This document shows, in pieces, positions 8,966-18,723 of a stretch of DNA of 22,500 bases. The notes beneath the pieces were generated by a model. That model was given only the letters and a program-made list of their open reading frames with translations. It made no database searches and had not been told where the DNA came from. Where the stretch lies: the NCBI RefSeq assembly GCF_030272615.1, contig NW_026728907.1, positions 482,501-505,000 on the forward strand, in the 5' to 3' direction. Within the stretch, counting starts at the first letter, position 1; every line of letters begins with the position of its first letter. Origin of the DNA: Cryptomeria japonica (Eukaryota > Streptophyta > Pinopsida > Cupressales > Cupressaceae). A program made the translations under genes and the position numbers.

Positions 8966-9160
8966 TGATTCTCATACATGTGTAGCCTGCAACAACGATT
9001 AGGACATCCACCCCAACTTCTGAATTCGTCTGCGTTGACCGCACCAAAGGTGCACGCCTTGGTGCTCACCAAAATCCGACTTCCGACTTCTTCTGCTATG
9101 CGGGGTCTTTGAGGTTGGCGCAGTGCGCACAACCAGGGGAGTCAACCCACCGAATGCAAC

Positions 9161-9185
9161 ACCTCCCCTATATAAGCTATTTGTC
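9161..9185 (-). promoter_or_regulatory. Putative Pol I spacer promoter core 12
   Basis: TATATA at 9169-9174, 220 bp from core 11, with an unchanged core. Confidence 0.48.
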
Positions 9186-9317
9186 TGATTCTCATACATG
9201 CGTAGACTGCAGCAATGATTAGGACATCCACCCCAACTTTTGACTTCTTAAACAAGACAGGGTCTTTGAAGTTGGTGCAGTGCACACAACCAGGGGAGTC
9301 GACCCATCAAACGCAAC

Positions 9318-9343
9318 ACCTCCCCTATATAAAGCTATTTGTC
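9318..9343 (-). promoter_or_regulatory. Putative Pol I spacer promoter core 13 (variant with one extra base)
   Basis: The + strand reads TATATAAAG at 9326-9334, one A longer than all other copies, so the minus strand has CTTTATATAGGGG. It is the rightmost copy. The TATATA-to-G spacing is unchanged; the spacing to the upstream GACAAATAG grows by one. Confidence 0.42.
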
Positions 9344-9400
9344 CGATTCTCATACGTGTAGTCTGCAGCAGCGATTAGGACATCGACCCCAACTTCCGAA

Positions 9401-9594
9401 TTCGTTTGCATTGACCGCACCAAAGGTGCACGCCTTGGTGTGCACCCTGGAGTGCACTTTGGTGCTCACCTCGGTGCACACTTTGGTGTGCACCTCGGTG
9501 TGCACCAAAGGTGCGCACCTTGGAGCGCACCAAAGGTGTACACTTTGGAGCGCACCACATAGGGTCTTTGAGAGGTTGGCGCAGTGCGCACACC
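9401..9594. repeat. GGTGCGCACC-type word array
   Basis: Dense near-palindromes of the form GGTGNGCACC and CACCAAAGGTGCAC (for example CGCACCAAAGGTGCACGCC, CCTCGGTGCACACTTTGGTG). One last copy of GGGTCTTTGAGAGGTTGGCG lies at about 9559. It bridges the promoter arrays and the G-rich array and shares words with both, and with the 5S flanks. Confidence 0.65.
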
Positions 9595-11290
9595 AAGGTG
9601 GGTGTTGAGGTGCGTGCCGAGGTGGGTGGGTGCTAGGGTGCGCTCCATGGTGGGTGCCAGGGTGGGTGCGTGCTAGGGTGGATTCCAAAGAGGGTCATAG
9701 GGTGGGTGCCAAGGTGGGTTGGTGATATAGTGGGTTCAAAGGTGGGTACTAGGGTGGGTTCCAAGGTGGGTCACAAGTTGGGTGCCAGGATGCGTGGGTG
9801 TTAGGTTGGGTGCCAAGGTGGGCTCCTGCGTGGGTGGGTGCTAGGGTGGGTTTCAAGGTGGACGCGAGGGCGGGTGCCAAGGTGGGTAACAAGTTGGGTG
9901 TTAGGATGGGTGAGTGCTAGAGTGGGTGCCAAGGTGGGTGGGTGCTAAGGTGGATGCCAAGGTGGTTCACAGGGTGGGTGGGTTCTAGGGTGAGTTCCAA
10001 GGTGGGTCACAGGTTCAGTGCTAGGGTGGGTGTCAAGGCGGGTGTCGAGGTGCCTGGGTGCTAGGGTGTGGATGCCAATGTGGGTCATAGGGTGGGTACT
10101 AGGGTGGGCTGCAATGTGGGTGCCAAGGTGGGTAACATGCTCGGTGGGTTCTAAATTGGGTGCCAGGGTGGGTGTGCACCCACCTTGCCCGAGGTGGGTG
10201 CCAAGGTGCCAGTGTGGGTGGGTGCTAAGGTGGATGCCAAGGTGGGTGAGAAGGTGGGTGATAGGTTGAGTGGTAGGATGGGTGGGTGCCAAGATGGGTC
10301 ACAGGGTGGGTGCAAGGGTGGGTAGGTGCTAGGGTTGGTGTCAGGGTGGGTGGGTGCTAGGTTGGGTTCCAAGGTGGGTGCGAGGGTGAGTGTCAAGGTG
10401 GGTCACAGGTTAGGTGCTAGGATGGGTGAGTGCTAGGGTGCAAAGGTGCCAGGGTGGGTGCTAGGATGGGTCGATGCTAGGGTGAGTGGCAAGGTGGGTC
10501 CACAAGTGTCAAGGTGGGTGCCGAGGTGGGTGCCAAGTCGGCGACTGCTATGGTGGATGCCAAGGTGGGTCACGGGGTGGGTGCCAAGTTGCTAGGTTGG
10601 GTTCCAAGGTGGGTGCCAACGTGGGTGCTAGGGTGTGTGGGTTAAAGGGTGTGTCACAACGTGGGTGCCAGGATGGGTGCGCACCCACACTGGCCAAGAC
10701 GGGTGCGGGTGCAAGGTTGGGTTCCAAGCCCGGTCACAGGCTGGGTGCTAGGATGGGTGGGTGCCAAGGTGGGCACCAGGGTGGGTGCACCCACCCTGGC
10801 CAAGGTGGGTCACGGGGTGGGTCCTAGGGTGGGTAACGGGGTGGGTACTAAGGTGCGTGCCAAGGTGGGTCATAGGGTGGGTGCCAAGGTGGGCACCAGG
10901 GTGGGTGTGCACCAACCCTAGCCAGGGTAGGTCACGGGGTGGTTGTCGGGGTGGGCGTCAAGGAGCCAAGGTGGGTGGCAAGTAGCCAAGTTGCGTGCCA
11001 AGGTGGGTGTCGGGGTGGGTGCCAAGGATCCAAGGTGGGTGCCAAGGAACCAAGGTGGGTGTCTGGGTGGGTGCCGAGGTGGGAGCCAGGGTGGGTCCCA
11101 AGGTGAGTGCAAAGGTGGGTGCCAGGGTCAAGGTGAGTGCCAATGTGGGTTCCAAGGTGCCAGGGTCAGGGTGAGTGCCAATGTGGGTTCAAAGGTGCTA
11201 AGTTGGGTGCGAGGTTGGGTGCGAGGGTGGGTGGGTGCCAAGGTGTGCTAGGTGGAAGCCCGGGTGGGTCGGCATCCCATGGGTGTCGAG
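9595..11290. repeat. GGTGGGTG G-rich low-complexity array
   Basis: About 1.7 kb is built almost entirely from AAGGTGGGTGCC, TAGGGTGGGTGC and GGTGGGTCAC words in irregular order. It is purine/G-rich on the + strand and C-rich on the minus strand. Runs of three G at short spacing recur throughout, so the + strand could form G-quadruplexes in many places. A few strand-switch points give palindromes (near 10167-10184, 10673-10695, 10776-10799, 10890-10905). No gene; open frames give only Gly/Trp/Val or Thr/His/Pro repeats. Confidence 0.9.
10776..10799. repeat. Perfect 24-bp palindrome at the duplication breakpoint
   Basis: The half-site CCAGGGTGGGTG is followed directly by its reverse complement CACCCACCCTGG, with the centre between 10787 and 10788. 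Sequence from 10787 rightwards reappears at 18724. The left end of the 7.94-kb duplicated unit therefore falls within one base of the palindrome centre. Confidence 0.9.
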
Positions 11291-11650
11291 TTGGGTGCCT
11301 GATGGGTGCTTCTTGTCAAGTTTTAGTCGTCGGGACTCATTTCGAGCCTTAGAGGTCGTTTCTTGTCCGGTTGCCCTGTCTTCGACCTGGGAACCCAATT
11401 TTGGTCCTCGGGTCCCATTTTTTTTTGTCTCGCATCCCACTTTTGGCCTGTGGCCTTTTCGGGGTCGATTCTCGTTTTGGGCATCAGAGCATGTTTCTTC
11501 TCCTAAAACCCAATATTTGTTTATTAAGTCTCGGAACACATTTTTGTTCTCGTGGACCCATCATGGGTCTTGGAACGCATTTGTGGTCCTTGGGTCCCAT
11601 TTTGCATCCCGAAACTTGTGTTTTGGTGCTTGATCCCTATTTTGGGTGCC
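11291..11650. other. T-rich low-copy stretch with GGTCCCATTTT words
   Basis: Base composition changes sharply from G-rich to T-rich. Loose repeats of (G)GGTCCCATTTT, CTTGGAACGCATTT, CTCGGAACACATTT and CATCCCGAAAC occur, suggesting an old degenerate repeat of about 25-40 bp. Both strands have open frames of 113-163 codons, but I see no domain, start context or conservation pattern. It lies between the G-rich array and the 5S leader. It is repeated at 19228-19587. Confidence 0.6.
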
Positions 11651-12041
11651 CACCTTGCACCAAGTGCGCACCCGGGGCAAACCGAGCGCCTTGGTGCACC
11701 GGGGCAAGATCGAGCGTGCACCCGAGGCGCCCCGAACATGCACCAAGGTGCACTCGGCCCACATGTGAGCGCAGGTCGTTGCGCCCGAGGTGGTGTGTGG
11801 GCACCGCGTTGCAGACGGGACACTGCACGCACACGACGCCCCCTCCAGGTGCACGCACGTAGGCCGGGCCGGGTGCACACCCGACGCCCTAGCAAGGTGC
11901 GCGCACCCGGGCAGGGCTCACACTTGGCGAACGGGGCGCACTTCGCGAGGGAGGGTGTGCACCTCGACGGGGGTGGGTGGCCGGGGTGGATTCGCACGTG
12001 GGTCGCGGTTTGCTAAGTACACACTGCGACAAGCTCATAAC
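11651..12041. other. GC-rich 5S upstream region, copy A
   Basis: Made of GTGCGCACCCGGGGC, GAGGCGCCCCGA and GGTGCACACCCGACG words, with a more unique last 60 bases (GGTCGCGGTTTGCTAAGTAC, ACACTGCGACAAGCTCATAAC). The base before the 5S start is C, as is usual in plants. TAAGTA near -28 is at best a weak match to the TATA-like element seen upstream of angiosperm 5S genes. No protein gene is supported. Confidence 0.6.
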
Positions 12042-12160
12042 GGGTGCGATCATACCAGCATTAGTGCACCGGATCCCATCAGAACTCCGCAGTTAAGCGC
12101 GCTTGGGCCGGAGTAGTACTGGGATGGGTGACCTCCCGGGAAGTCCCGGTGTTGCACCCT
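12042..12160 (+). rRNA. 5S ribosomal RNA gene, copy A
   Basis: Full-length 5S rRNA, the RNA polymerase III product that joins the large ribosomal subunit. The start GGGTGCGATCATACCAGC and end GTGTTGCACCC form the terminal helix (GGGTGC with GCACCC). The universal plant block GATCCCATCAGAACTCCGC and the internal control region (A box AGTTAAGCGCGCTTGGG, C box AGTACTGGGATGGGTGACC) are intact. A run of six T follows directly. The length of about 119 nt is normal. It differs from the second gene at nt 19 only: A here (12060), G there. By the standard eukaryotic 5S fold, nt 19 lies in helix II opposite a C of GCGCGC, so A19 makes an A-C mismatch. The gene may still be functional, but it carries a structural variant. 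It is opposite in strand to the putative Pol I promoters. Confidence 0.97.
12091..12133 (+). promoter_or_regulatory. 5S internal control region, copy A
   Basis: The A box (AGTTAAGCGCGCTTGGG from 12091), intermediate element and C box (GAGTAGTACTGGGATGGGTG, then ACC, to 12133) are the TFIIIA/TFIIIC binding elements of 5S genes. They are identical in both 5S copies. Confidence 0.9.
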
Positions 12161-12165
12161 TTTTT
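12160..12165 (+). terminator. Pol III T-run terminator, copy A
   Basis: Six T directly after GCACCC, then AG and five more T at 12168-12172. Four or more T on the non-template strand end Pol III transcription. Confidence 0.9.
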
Positions 12166-12603
12166 AGTTTTTCGCCGGGCGTCGCAATGCTATTTGAATA
12201 AACCTTTTGCCCGTTTGCGTTCTCGTCGGGGCCGGGCCGGGCCGGGGTGCGCTGCCCGCACTACCGCGCGCGCGGGGGGCGACACCGAGCGCGCACCCGA
12301 GGCGCCCCGAGCACACAGGCCACGGTGCAACCCGGGCGTTGTGCGCGCACCCCGGTGCGCCCGAGGTGCTGCGCGCGCACCCAGGTGAAATCGGTGTGCA
12401 CCTCGGCCAGTGCGCGCTCGGTCGAGTCGCGCACGTTGGCCAAGGTGCACGGTGATGTTTCTTACTCTAAGGTTCCGCACCAGACGCCCGGGACAGGTGA
12501 GCGAAGCTGGGCGGGGCCGGGTGCGCGGCCGGGGCAGGTGCACGCAGCTGGAGAGAGCTTTGGAGCACACTTCGGAGCGCACCAATGATGCGCTCCATTC
12601 AAA
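12166..12603. other. GC-rich 5S downstream spacer, copy A
   Basis: After a short unique part (CGCCGGGCGTCGCAATGC, then an AT-rich TATTTGAATAAACC) it becomes extremely GC- and CpG-rich (GGGCCGGGCCGGGCCGGGG, CCGCGCGCGCGGGG) and then passes into GGTGCGCACC words. No further RNA gene is seen. Confidence 0.6.
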
Positions 12604-14367
12604 AGTTTCCTGAAAAGGCAAAAAAAGTTGAGATTATAGAATTTCCCACTTGAGAGATTGTAAAAAAAAAAAATTTAAAATGAAGGAAACGCGGGTGCCA
12701 AGGTGTGCGCAGCCCAGCCAAGGTGTGCGCACCAAGGCGCCCACCCTGGCGAAGGTGCACGCAAGGTGCGCACCCGAGGCAAACCGGACAATTAACCCAA
12801 CTTTCGACTTCGCGCGCACCTTGGAGCGCACTTCGGAGCGCTCCTTGGTGCGCACCAATCTTGGGCACCTCGGAGTGCACCATGGCGCCCACCAAGGTGC
12901 GCACCCGGGGCAAACCGAGCTCCGACTTCGTGCGCACCTTGGAGCGCACGAAAGGTGCGCACCATGGCGCCCACCAAGGTGCGCAGCCCAGCCAAGGCGT
13001 GCGCATCAAGGTGCGCACCCTGGCGAAGGTGCGCACCCGGGGCAAACCGAGCTCCGACTTCGTGCGCACCTTGGAGCGCACAAAAGGTGCGCAACCCAGC
13101 CAAGGTGTGCGCACCCCGGTCAAACCGAGCTCCGAATCGTGCGCACCAGAGGTGCACGCCATCGTGCGCACCTTGGAGCACACTTCGGAGCCCTCCTTGG
13201 TGCGCGCCGATGTTGCGCACCTCGGAGCGCACCCGGGGAAAACAATGCAATTAACCCGACTTTCGACTTCGTGGGCACCTCGGAGCGCTCTCGGGTTCGC
13301 ACCTCGGAGCACACCGAGGTGCGCACCTTTGATGCGCTGCCTTCACCAATTTCCAGAAAAGGCAAGAAAACATTGAGAAGGTGTGCGCACCGAGGTGCCC
13401 ACCCTGGCGAAGGTGCACGCGAGGTGCGCACCCGGGGCAAACCGGGCTCCGACTTCGTGCACGCCGCACCTTGGAGCACACTTCGGAGCGCTCCTTGGTG
13501 CGCACCAGGGCGCGCAACCCAGCCGAGGTGCCCACCCCGGCGAAGGTGCACGCGAGGTGCGCACCCGGGGCAAACCGGGCTCCGACTTCGTGCACGCCAT
13601 GGTGCCCACCGCGGCGAAGGTGCACGCGAGGTGCGCACCCGGGGCAAACCGGGCTCCGACTTCGTGCACGCCGCACCTTGGAGCACACTTCGGAGCGCTC
13701 CTTGGTGCGCACCATGGTGCCCACCAGGGCGCGCAACCCCGCCGAAGGTGCACGCGAGGTGCGCACCCGGGGCAAACCGGGCTCCGACTTCGTGCACGCC
13801 GCACCTTGGAGCACACTTCGGAGCGCTCCTTGGTGCGCACCATGGTGCCCACCAGGGCGCGCAACCCCGCCGAAGGTGCACGCGAGGTGCGCACCCGGGG
13901 CAAACCGGGCTCCGACTTCGTGCACGCCATGGTGCGCACCGCGGCGAAGGTGCGCACCCGGGGCAAACCGGGCTCCGACTTCGTGCACGCCGCACCTTGG
14001 AGCACACTTCGGAGCGCTCCTTGGTGCGCACCAGGGCGCGCAACCCAGCCGAGGTGCCCACCCCGGCGAAGGTGCACGCGAGGTGCGTACCCGGGGCAAA
14101 CCGGGCTCCGACTTCGTGCACGCCGCACCTTGGAGCACACTTCGGAGCGCTCCTTGGTGCGCACCATGGTGCCCACCAGGCCGCGCAACCCAGCCAAGGT
14201 GTGCGCACCAAGGTGCACGCGAGGTGCGCACCCGGGGCAAACCGGGGTCCGACTTCGTGCACGCCGCACCTTGGAGCACACATCGGGGCGCTCCCGGGTT
14301 CGCACCGGCGTTGCGCACCGTGGTGGGCACCTCGGAGCACACCAAGGTGGGCAGCGAGGTGCGCACC

Positions 14368-16732
14368 TTTGATGCGATGCCTTCACTAATTTCCATAAAA
14401 GGCAAAAAAAAAACGAGATTTTAAAATTTCCGTTTTGAAAGATAGTGAGAAAAAGGGAATGCTGGTGCCATCTTGAGCCCGCCCTGGTGCGCAGCCCAGC
14501 CAAGGTGTGCGCACCAAGGTGCCCACCCTGGCGAAGGTGCGCGCCCGGGCAATTAACCCAACTTCCAACTTCGCGCGCGCCAGGGTGGGAGCGCACCCAA
14601 CAACCGGGCCTGGGAAGAGCCAATGCGAGAAACCCCACCAAACGCTCTGACAAAAAAAGAGGGGGCGCTCCAGTAACCCCGCTTCGGAGCGCACCCTGGG
14701 CAAACCCAGCCAAGGTGCCCACCCCGGCCAAGGTGCAGGCGAGGTGCGCACCCGGGGCAAACCGGGCTCCGACAACGTGCACGCCGCACCTTGGAGCACA
14801 CTTCGTAGCGCTCCCGGGTGCGCACCTCAGAGCACACCAAGGTGGGCAGCGAGGTGCGCACCTTTGATGCGCTGCCTTCACTAATTTCCAGAAAAGGCAA
14901 AAAAAAAAGGAGATTTTAAAATTTCCGTTTTGAAAGATAGTGAAAAAAACGGAACGCGCGTGCCATCTTGAGCCCGCCCTGGTGCGCAGCCCAGGTAAGG
15001 TGCCCACCCTGGCAAAGGTGCGCACCCGGGCAATTAACCCTACTTCCGACTTCGTGCGCGCCAGGGTGGCAACCGGGCCTCGGAAGAGCCAATGCGAGAA
15101 ACCCCACCAAACGCTCCGACAAAAAAAGAGGCGGCGCTCCAATAACCCCGCTTCGGAGCGCAGCCGGGGCAAACCCAGCCAAGGTGCCCACCCCGACGAA
15201 GGTGCACGCGAGGTGCGCACCCGGGGCAAACCGGGCTCCGACAACGTGCACGCAGCACCTTGGAGCACACTTCGAAGCACTCCCGGGTGCCCACCGGCGT
15301 TGCGCACCGTGGTGGGCAGCGAGGTGCGCACCTTTGATGCGCTGCCTTCACTAATTTCCAGAAAAAGGCAAAAAAAAATGAGATTTTAAAATTTCCGTTT
15401 TGAAAGATAGTGAAAAAAAAGGAACGCGGGTGCCATCTTGAGCCCGCCCTGGTGCGCAGCCCAGGCAAGGCATGCGCACCAAGGTGCCCACCCGAGGTGC
15501 ACACCCGGGGCAAACCGGGCTCCGACTTCGTGCAGGCCGCACCTTGGAGCACACTTCGGAGCGCTCCTTGGTGCGCACCATGGTGCCCACCAGGGCGCGC
15601 AACCCAGCCAAGGTCTGCACACCAAGGTGCCCACCCCGGCGAAGGTGCACGCGAGGTGCGCACCCGGGGCAAACCGGGCTCCGACTTCGTGCACGCCATG
15701 GTGCCCACCGCGGCGAAGGTGCACGCGAGGTGCGCACCCGGGGCAAACCGGGCTCCGACTTCGTGCACGCCGCACCTTGGAGCACACTTCAGAGCGCTCC
15801 TTGGTGCGCACCATGGTGCCCACCAGGGCGCGCAACCCAGCCAAGGTGTGCGCACCAAGGTGCACGCGAGGTGCGCACCCGGGGCAAACCGGGGTCCGAC
15901 TTCGTGCACGCCGCACCTTGGAGCACACATCGGAGCGCTCCCAGGTTCGCACCAGCGTTGCGCACCTTTGATGCGCTGCCTTCACTAATTTCAAGAAAAG
16001 GCAAAAAAAAACGAGATTTTAAAATTTCCGTTCTGAAAGATAGTGAAAAAAACGGAACGCGGGTGCCATCTTGAGCCCTTCCTGGTGCGCAGCCCAGGCA
16101 AGTTGTGCGCACCAAGGTGCCCACCCTGGCGGAGGTGCGCGCCCGGGGCAATCCGGGCTCCGACTTCGTGCACTGCATGGTGCCCACCAAGGCGCGCAAC
16201 CCAGCCAAGGTGCCCACCGCAGCGAAGGTGCACGCGAGGTGCGCACCCGAGGTGCACACCCGGGGCAAACCGGGCTCCGACTTCGTGCACGCCGCACCTT
16301 GGAGCACACTTCAGAGCGCTCCTTGGTGCGCACCAGGGCGCGCAACCCAGCCGAGGTGCCCACCCCGGCGAAGGTGCACGCGAGGTGCGCACCCGGGGCA
16401 AACCGGGCTCCGACTTCGTGCACGCCATGGTGCCCACCGCGGCGAAGGTGCGCACCCGGGGCAAACCGGGCTCCGACTTCGTGCACGCCGCACCTTGGAG
16501 CACACTTCGGAGCGCTCCTTGGTGCGCACCATGGTGCCCACCAGGCCGCGCAACCCAGCCAAGGTGTGCGCACCAAGGTGCACGCGAGGTGCGCACCCGG
16601 GGCAAACCGGGGTCCGACTTCGTGCACGCCGCACCTTGGAGCACACATCGGGGCGCTCCCGGGTTCGCACCGGCGTTGCGCACCGTGGTGGGCACCTCGG
16701 AGCACACCAAGGTGGGCAGCGAGGTGCGCACC
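14368..16732. repeat. Nested 2,365-bp tandem duplication, copy 1
   Basis: Contains A-rich elements at 14368, 14863, 15333 and 15967 (spacing 495, 470, 634, 766). The first part recurs from 16733 with offset 2365 and few differences, for example GTGTGCGCACC in this copy and GTTTGCGCACC in the next (near 16871), and AACGCTCTGAC against AACTCTCTGAC (near 17007). Confidence 0.88.
14923..14954. repeat. Inverted repeat inside the A-rich element (example copy)
   Basis: TTCCGTTTT (14923-14931) and AAAACGGAA (14946-14954) are perfect reverse complements around a 14-base loop GAAAGATAGTG plus A's. The same hairpin is present with zero or one mismatch in the other A-rich elements, for example at about 14430, 15400, 16025, 17290 and 18640. 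Confidence 0.7.
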
Positions 16733-18723
16733 TTTGATGCGATGCCTTTACTAATTTCCATAAAAGGCAAAAAAAAAACGAGATTTTAAAATTTCCGTTT
16801 TGAAAGATAGTGAGAAAAAGGGAATGCTGGTGCCATCTTGAGCCCGCCCTGGTGCGCAGCCCAGCCAAGGTTTGCGCACCAAGGTGCCCACCCTGGCGAA
16901 GGTGCGCGCCCGGGCAATTAACCCAACTTCCAACTTCGCGCGCGCCAGGGTGGGAGCGCACCCAACAACCGGGCCTGGGAAGAGCCAATGCGAGAAACCC
17001 CACCAAACTCTCTGACAAAAAAAGAGGGGGCGCTCCAGTAACCCCGCTTCGGAGCGCACCCTGGGCAAACCCAGCCAAGGTGCCCACCCCGGCCAAGGTG
17101 CAGGCGAGGTGCGCACCCGGGGCAAACCGGGCTCCGACAACGTGCACGCCGCACCTTGGAGCACACTTCGTAGCGCTCCCGGGTGCGCACCTCAGAGCAC
17201 ACCAAGGTGGGCAGCGAGGTGCGCACCTTTGATGCGCTGCCTTCACTAATTTCCAGAAAAGGCAAAAAAAAAAGGAGATTTTAAAATTTCCGTTTTGAAA
17301 GATAGTGAAAAAAACGGAACGCGCGTGCCATCTTGAGCCCGCCCTGGTGCGCAGCCCAGGTAAGGTGCCACCCTGGCAAAGGTGCGCACCCGGGCAATTA
17401 ACCCTACTTCCGACTTCGTGCGCGCCAGGGTGGCAACCGGGCCTCGGAAGAGCCAATGCGAGAAACCCCACCAAACGCTCCGACAAAAAAAGAGGCGGCG
17501 CTCCAATAACCCCGCTTCGGAGCGCAGCCGGGGCAAACCAAGCCAAGGTGCCCACCCCGACGAAGGTGCACGCGAGGTGCGCACCCGGGGCAAACCGGGC
17601 TCCGACAACGTGCACGCAGCACCTTGGAGCACACTTCGAAGCACTCCCGGGTGCCCACCGGCGTTGCGCACCGTGGTGGGCAGCGAGGTGCGCACCTTTG
17701 ATGCGCTGCCTTCACTAATTTCCAGAAAAAGGCAAAAAAAAATGAGATTTTAAAATTTCCGTTTTGAAAGATAGTGAAAAAAAAGGAACGCGGGTGCCAT
17801 CTTGAGCCCGCCCTGGTGCGCAGCCCAGGCAAGGCATGCGCACCAAGGTGCCCACCCGAGGTGCACACCCGGGGCAAACCGGGCTCCGACTTCGTGCAGG
17901 CCGCACCTTGGAGCACACTTCGGAGCGCTCCTTGGTGCGCACCATGGTGCCCACCAGGGCGCACCCGAGGCAAACCGGGCTCCGACTTCGTGCACGCCGC
18001 ACCTTGGAGCACACATCGGAGCGCTCCCAGGTTCGCACCAGCGTTGCGCACCTTTGATGCGCTGCCTTCACTAATTTCCAGAAAAGGCAAAAAAAAACGA
18101 TATTTTAAAATTTCCGTTCTGAAAGATAGTGAAAAAAACGGAACGCGGGTGCCATCTTGAGCCCTTCCTGATGCGCAGCCCAGGCAAGTTGTGCGCACCA
18201 AGGTGCCCACCCTGGCGGAGGTGCGCGCCCGGGGCAAACCGGGCTCCGACTTCGTGCACTGCATGGTGCCCACCAAGGCGCGCAACCCAGCCAAGGTGCC
18301 CACCGCAGCGAAGGTGCACGCGAGGTGCGCACCCGAGGTGCACACCCGGGGCAAACCGGGCTCCGACTTCGTGCACGCCGCACCTTGGAGCACACTTCAG
18401 AGCGCTCCTTGGTACGCACCAGGGCGCGCAACCCAGCCAAGGTGCTCACCCCGGCGAAGGTGCACGCGAGGTGCGCACCCGGGGCAAACCGGGCTCGGAC
18501 TTCGTGCACGCCGCACCTTGGAGCACACATCGGAGCGCTCCCGGGTTCGCACCAGCATTGCGCACCTTTGATGCGCTGCCTTCACTAATTTCCAGAAAAG
18601 GCAAAAAAAAGAAAAAAATGAGATTTTAAAATTTCCGTTTTGAAAGATAGTGAAAAAAACGGAACGCGGGTGCCATCTTGAGCCCGCCCTGGTGTGCAGC
18701 CCAGGCAAGTTGTGCGCACCAAG
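16733..18723. repeat. Nested 2,365-bp tandem duplication, copy 2, shortened
   Basis: A-rich elements at 16733, 17228, 17697, 18053 and 18567 (spacing 495, 469, 356, 514). Compared with copy 1, about 278 bp are missing between 17697 and 18053 and about 250 bp between 18053 and 18567. In the first case the join reads CACCAGGGCGCACCCGAGGC, as expected from deletion between GGGCGCGCAACC and GTGCGCACCCG-type words. It ends at the junction with duplication copy B. Confidence 0.85.

Larger units (their letters stand above)
8341..9400. repeat. 157-bp tandem array
   Basis: The unit runs GGTCTTTGAGGTTGGCG, TGCGCACAACCAGGGGAGTC, CATCAAACCCAACACC, the TATATA block, TTTGTCTGATTCTCATACAT, and GGACATCGACCCCAAC. 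TATATA positions 8478, 8635, 8792, 8949, 9169 and 9326 give intervals of 157, 157, 157, 220 and 157. The 220-bp interval contains an extra 63 bp near 9025-9090 with CGCACCAAAGGTGCACGCCTTGG. No gene is seen. Confidence 0.9.
10787..18723. repeat. 7.94-kb tandem duplication, copy A (complete)
   Basis: Sequence from 10787 recurs at 18724 with a constant offset of 7937. Up to the 5S region I noticed only three substitutions (11845 C/A at 19782, 12060 A/G at 19997, 12181 G/A at 20118). A one-base G-run difference near 12280 then makes the offset 7936. Copy A holds the end of the G-rich array, the T-rich stretch, a 5S gene and the higher-order GGTGCGCACC array. Confidence 0.95.
12604..18723. repeat. 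Higher-order array of GGTGCGCACC modules and an A-rich element
   Basis: Two building blocks alternate. One is a GC-rich module (GGTGCACGCGAGGTGCGCAC, CCGGGGCAAACCGGGCTCCG, ACTTCGTGCACGCC, sometimes GCACCTTGGAGCACACTTC). Its spacing is about 63, 74, 128 or 133 bp between 13441 and 14100. The other is an A-rich element of about 130 bp starting TTTGATGCG, at 13328 (partial), 14368, 14863, 15333, 15967, 16733, 17228, 17697, 18053 and 18567, with a diverged one near 12604. The long open frames (579, 662 and 406 codons, on both strands) are low-complexity Ala/Arg/His/Pro/Gly and arise because the repeat has almost no stops. I do not annotate them as genes. Confidence 0.88.

Noticed and set aside
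5216-9343. TATATAAG read as Pol II TATA boxes on the + strand
   Set aside because: Possible, but no open frame or conserved transcript follows at a set distance. The minus-strand reading gives a TATATA-GGGG core typical of plant Pol I, and the conserved inverted repeat lies on that downstream side. Kept as the alternative in the promoter entries.
9595-11290. Telomere-like or interstitial telomeric repeat
   Set aside because: The G-rich words are GGTGGGTGCC-type with irregular spacing; the plant telomere unit TTTAGGG is not tandemly present.
14368-14500. The A-rich element as a SINE with poly-A tail
   Set aside because: The A run is internal, there are no A/B boxes of a tRNA-derived head, and copies lie only at fixed places in the tandem array with no target-site duplications.
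12650-15331. Open frames of 579, 662, 406 and 384 codons on both strands
   Set aside because: They overlap on opposite strands, are low-complexity Ala/Arg/His/Pro/Gly, and follow the nucleotide repeats. Stop-poor GC-rich repeats explain them, and indels between copies shift their frames without effect on openness.
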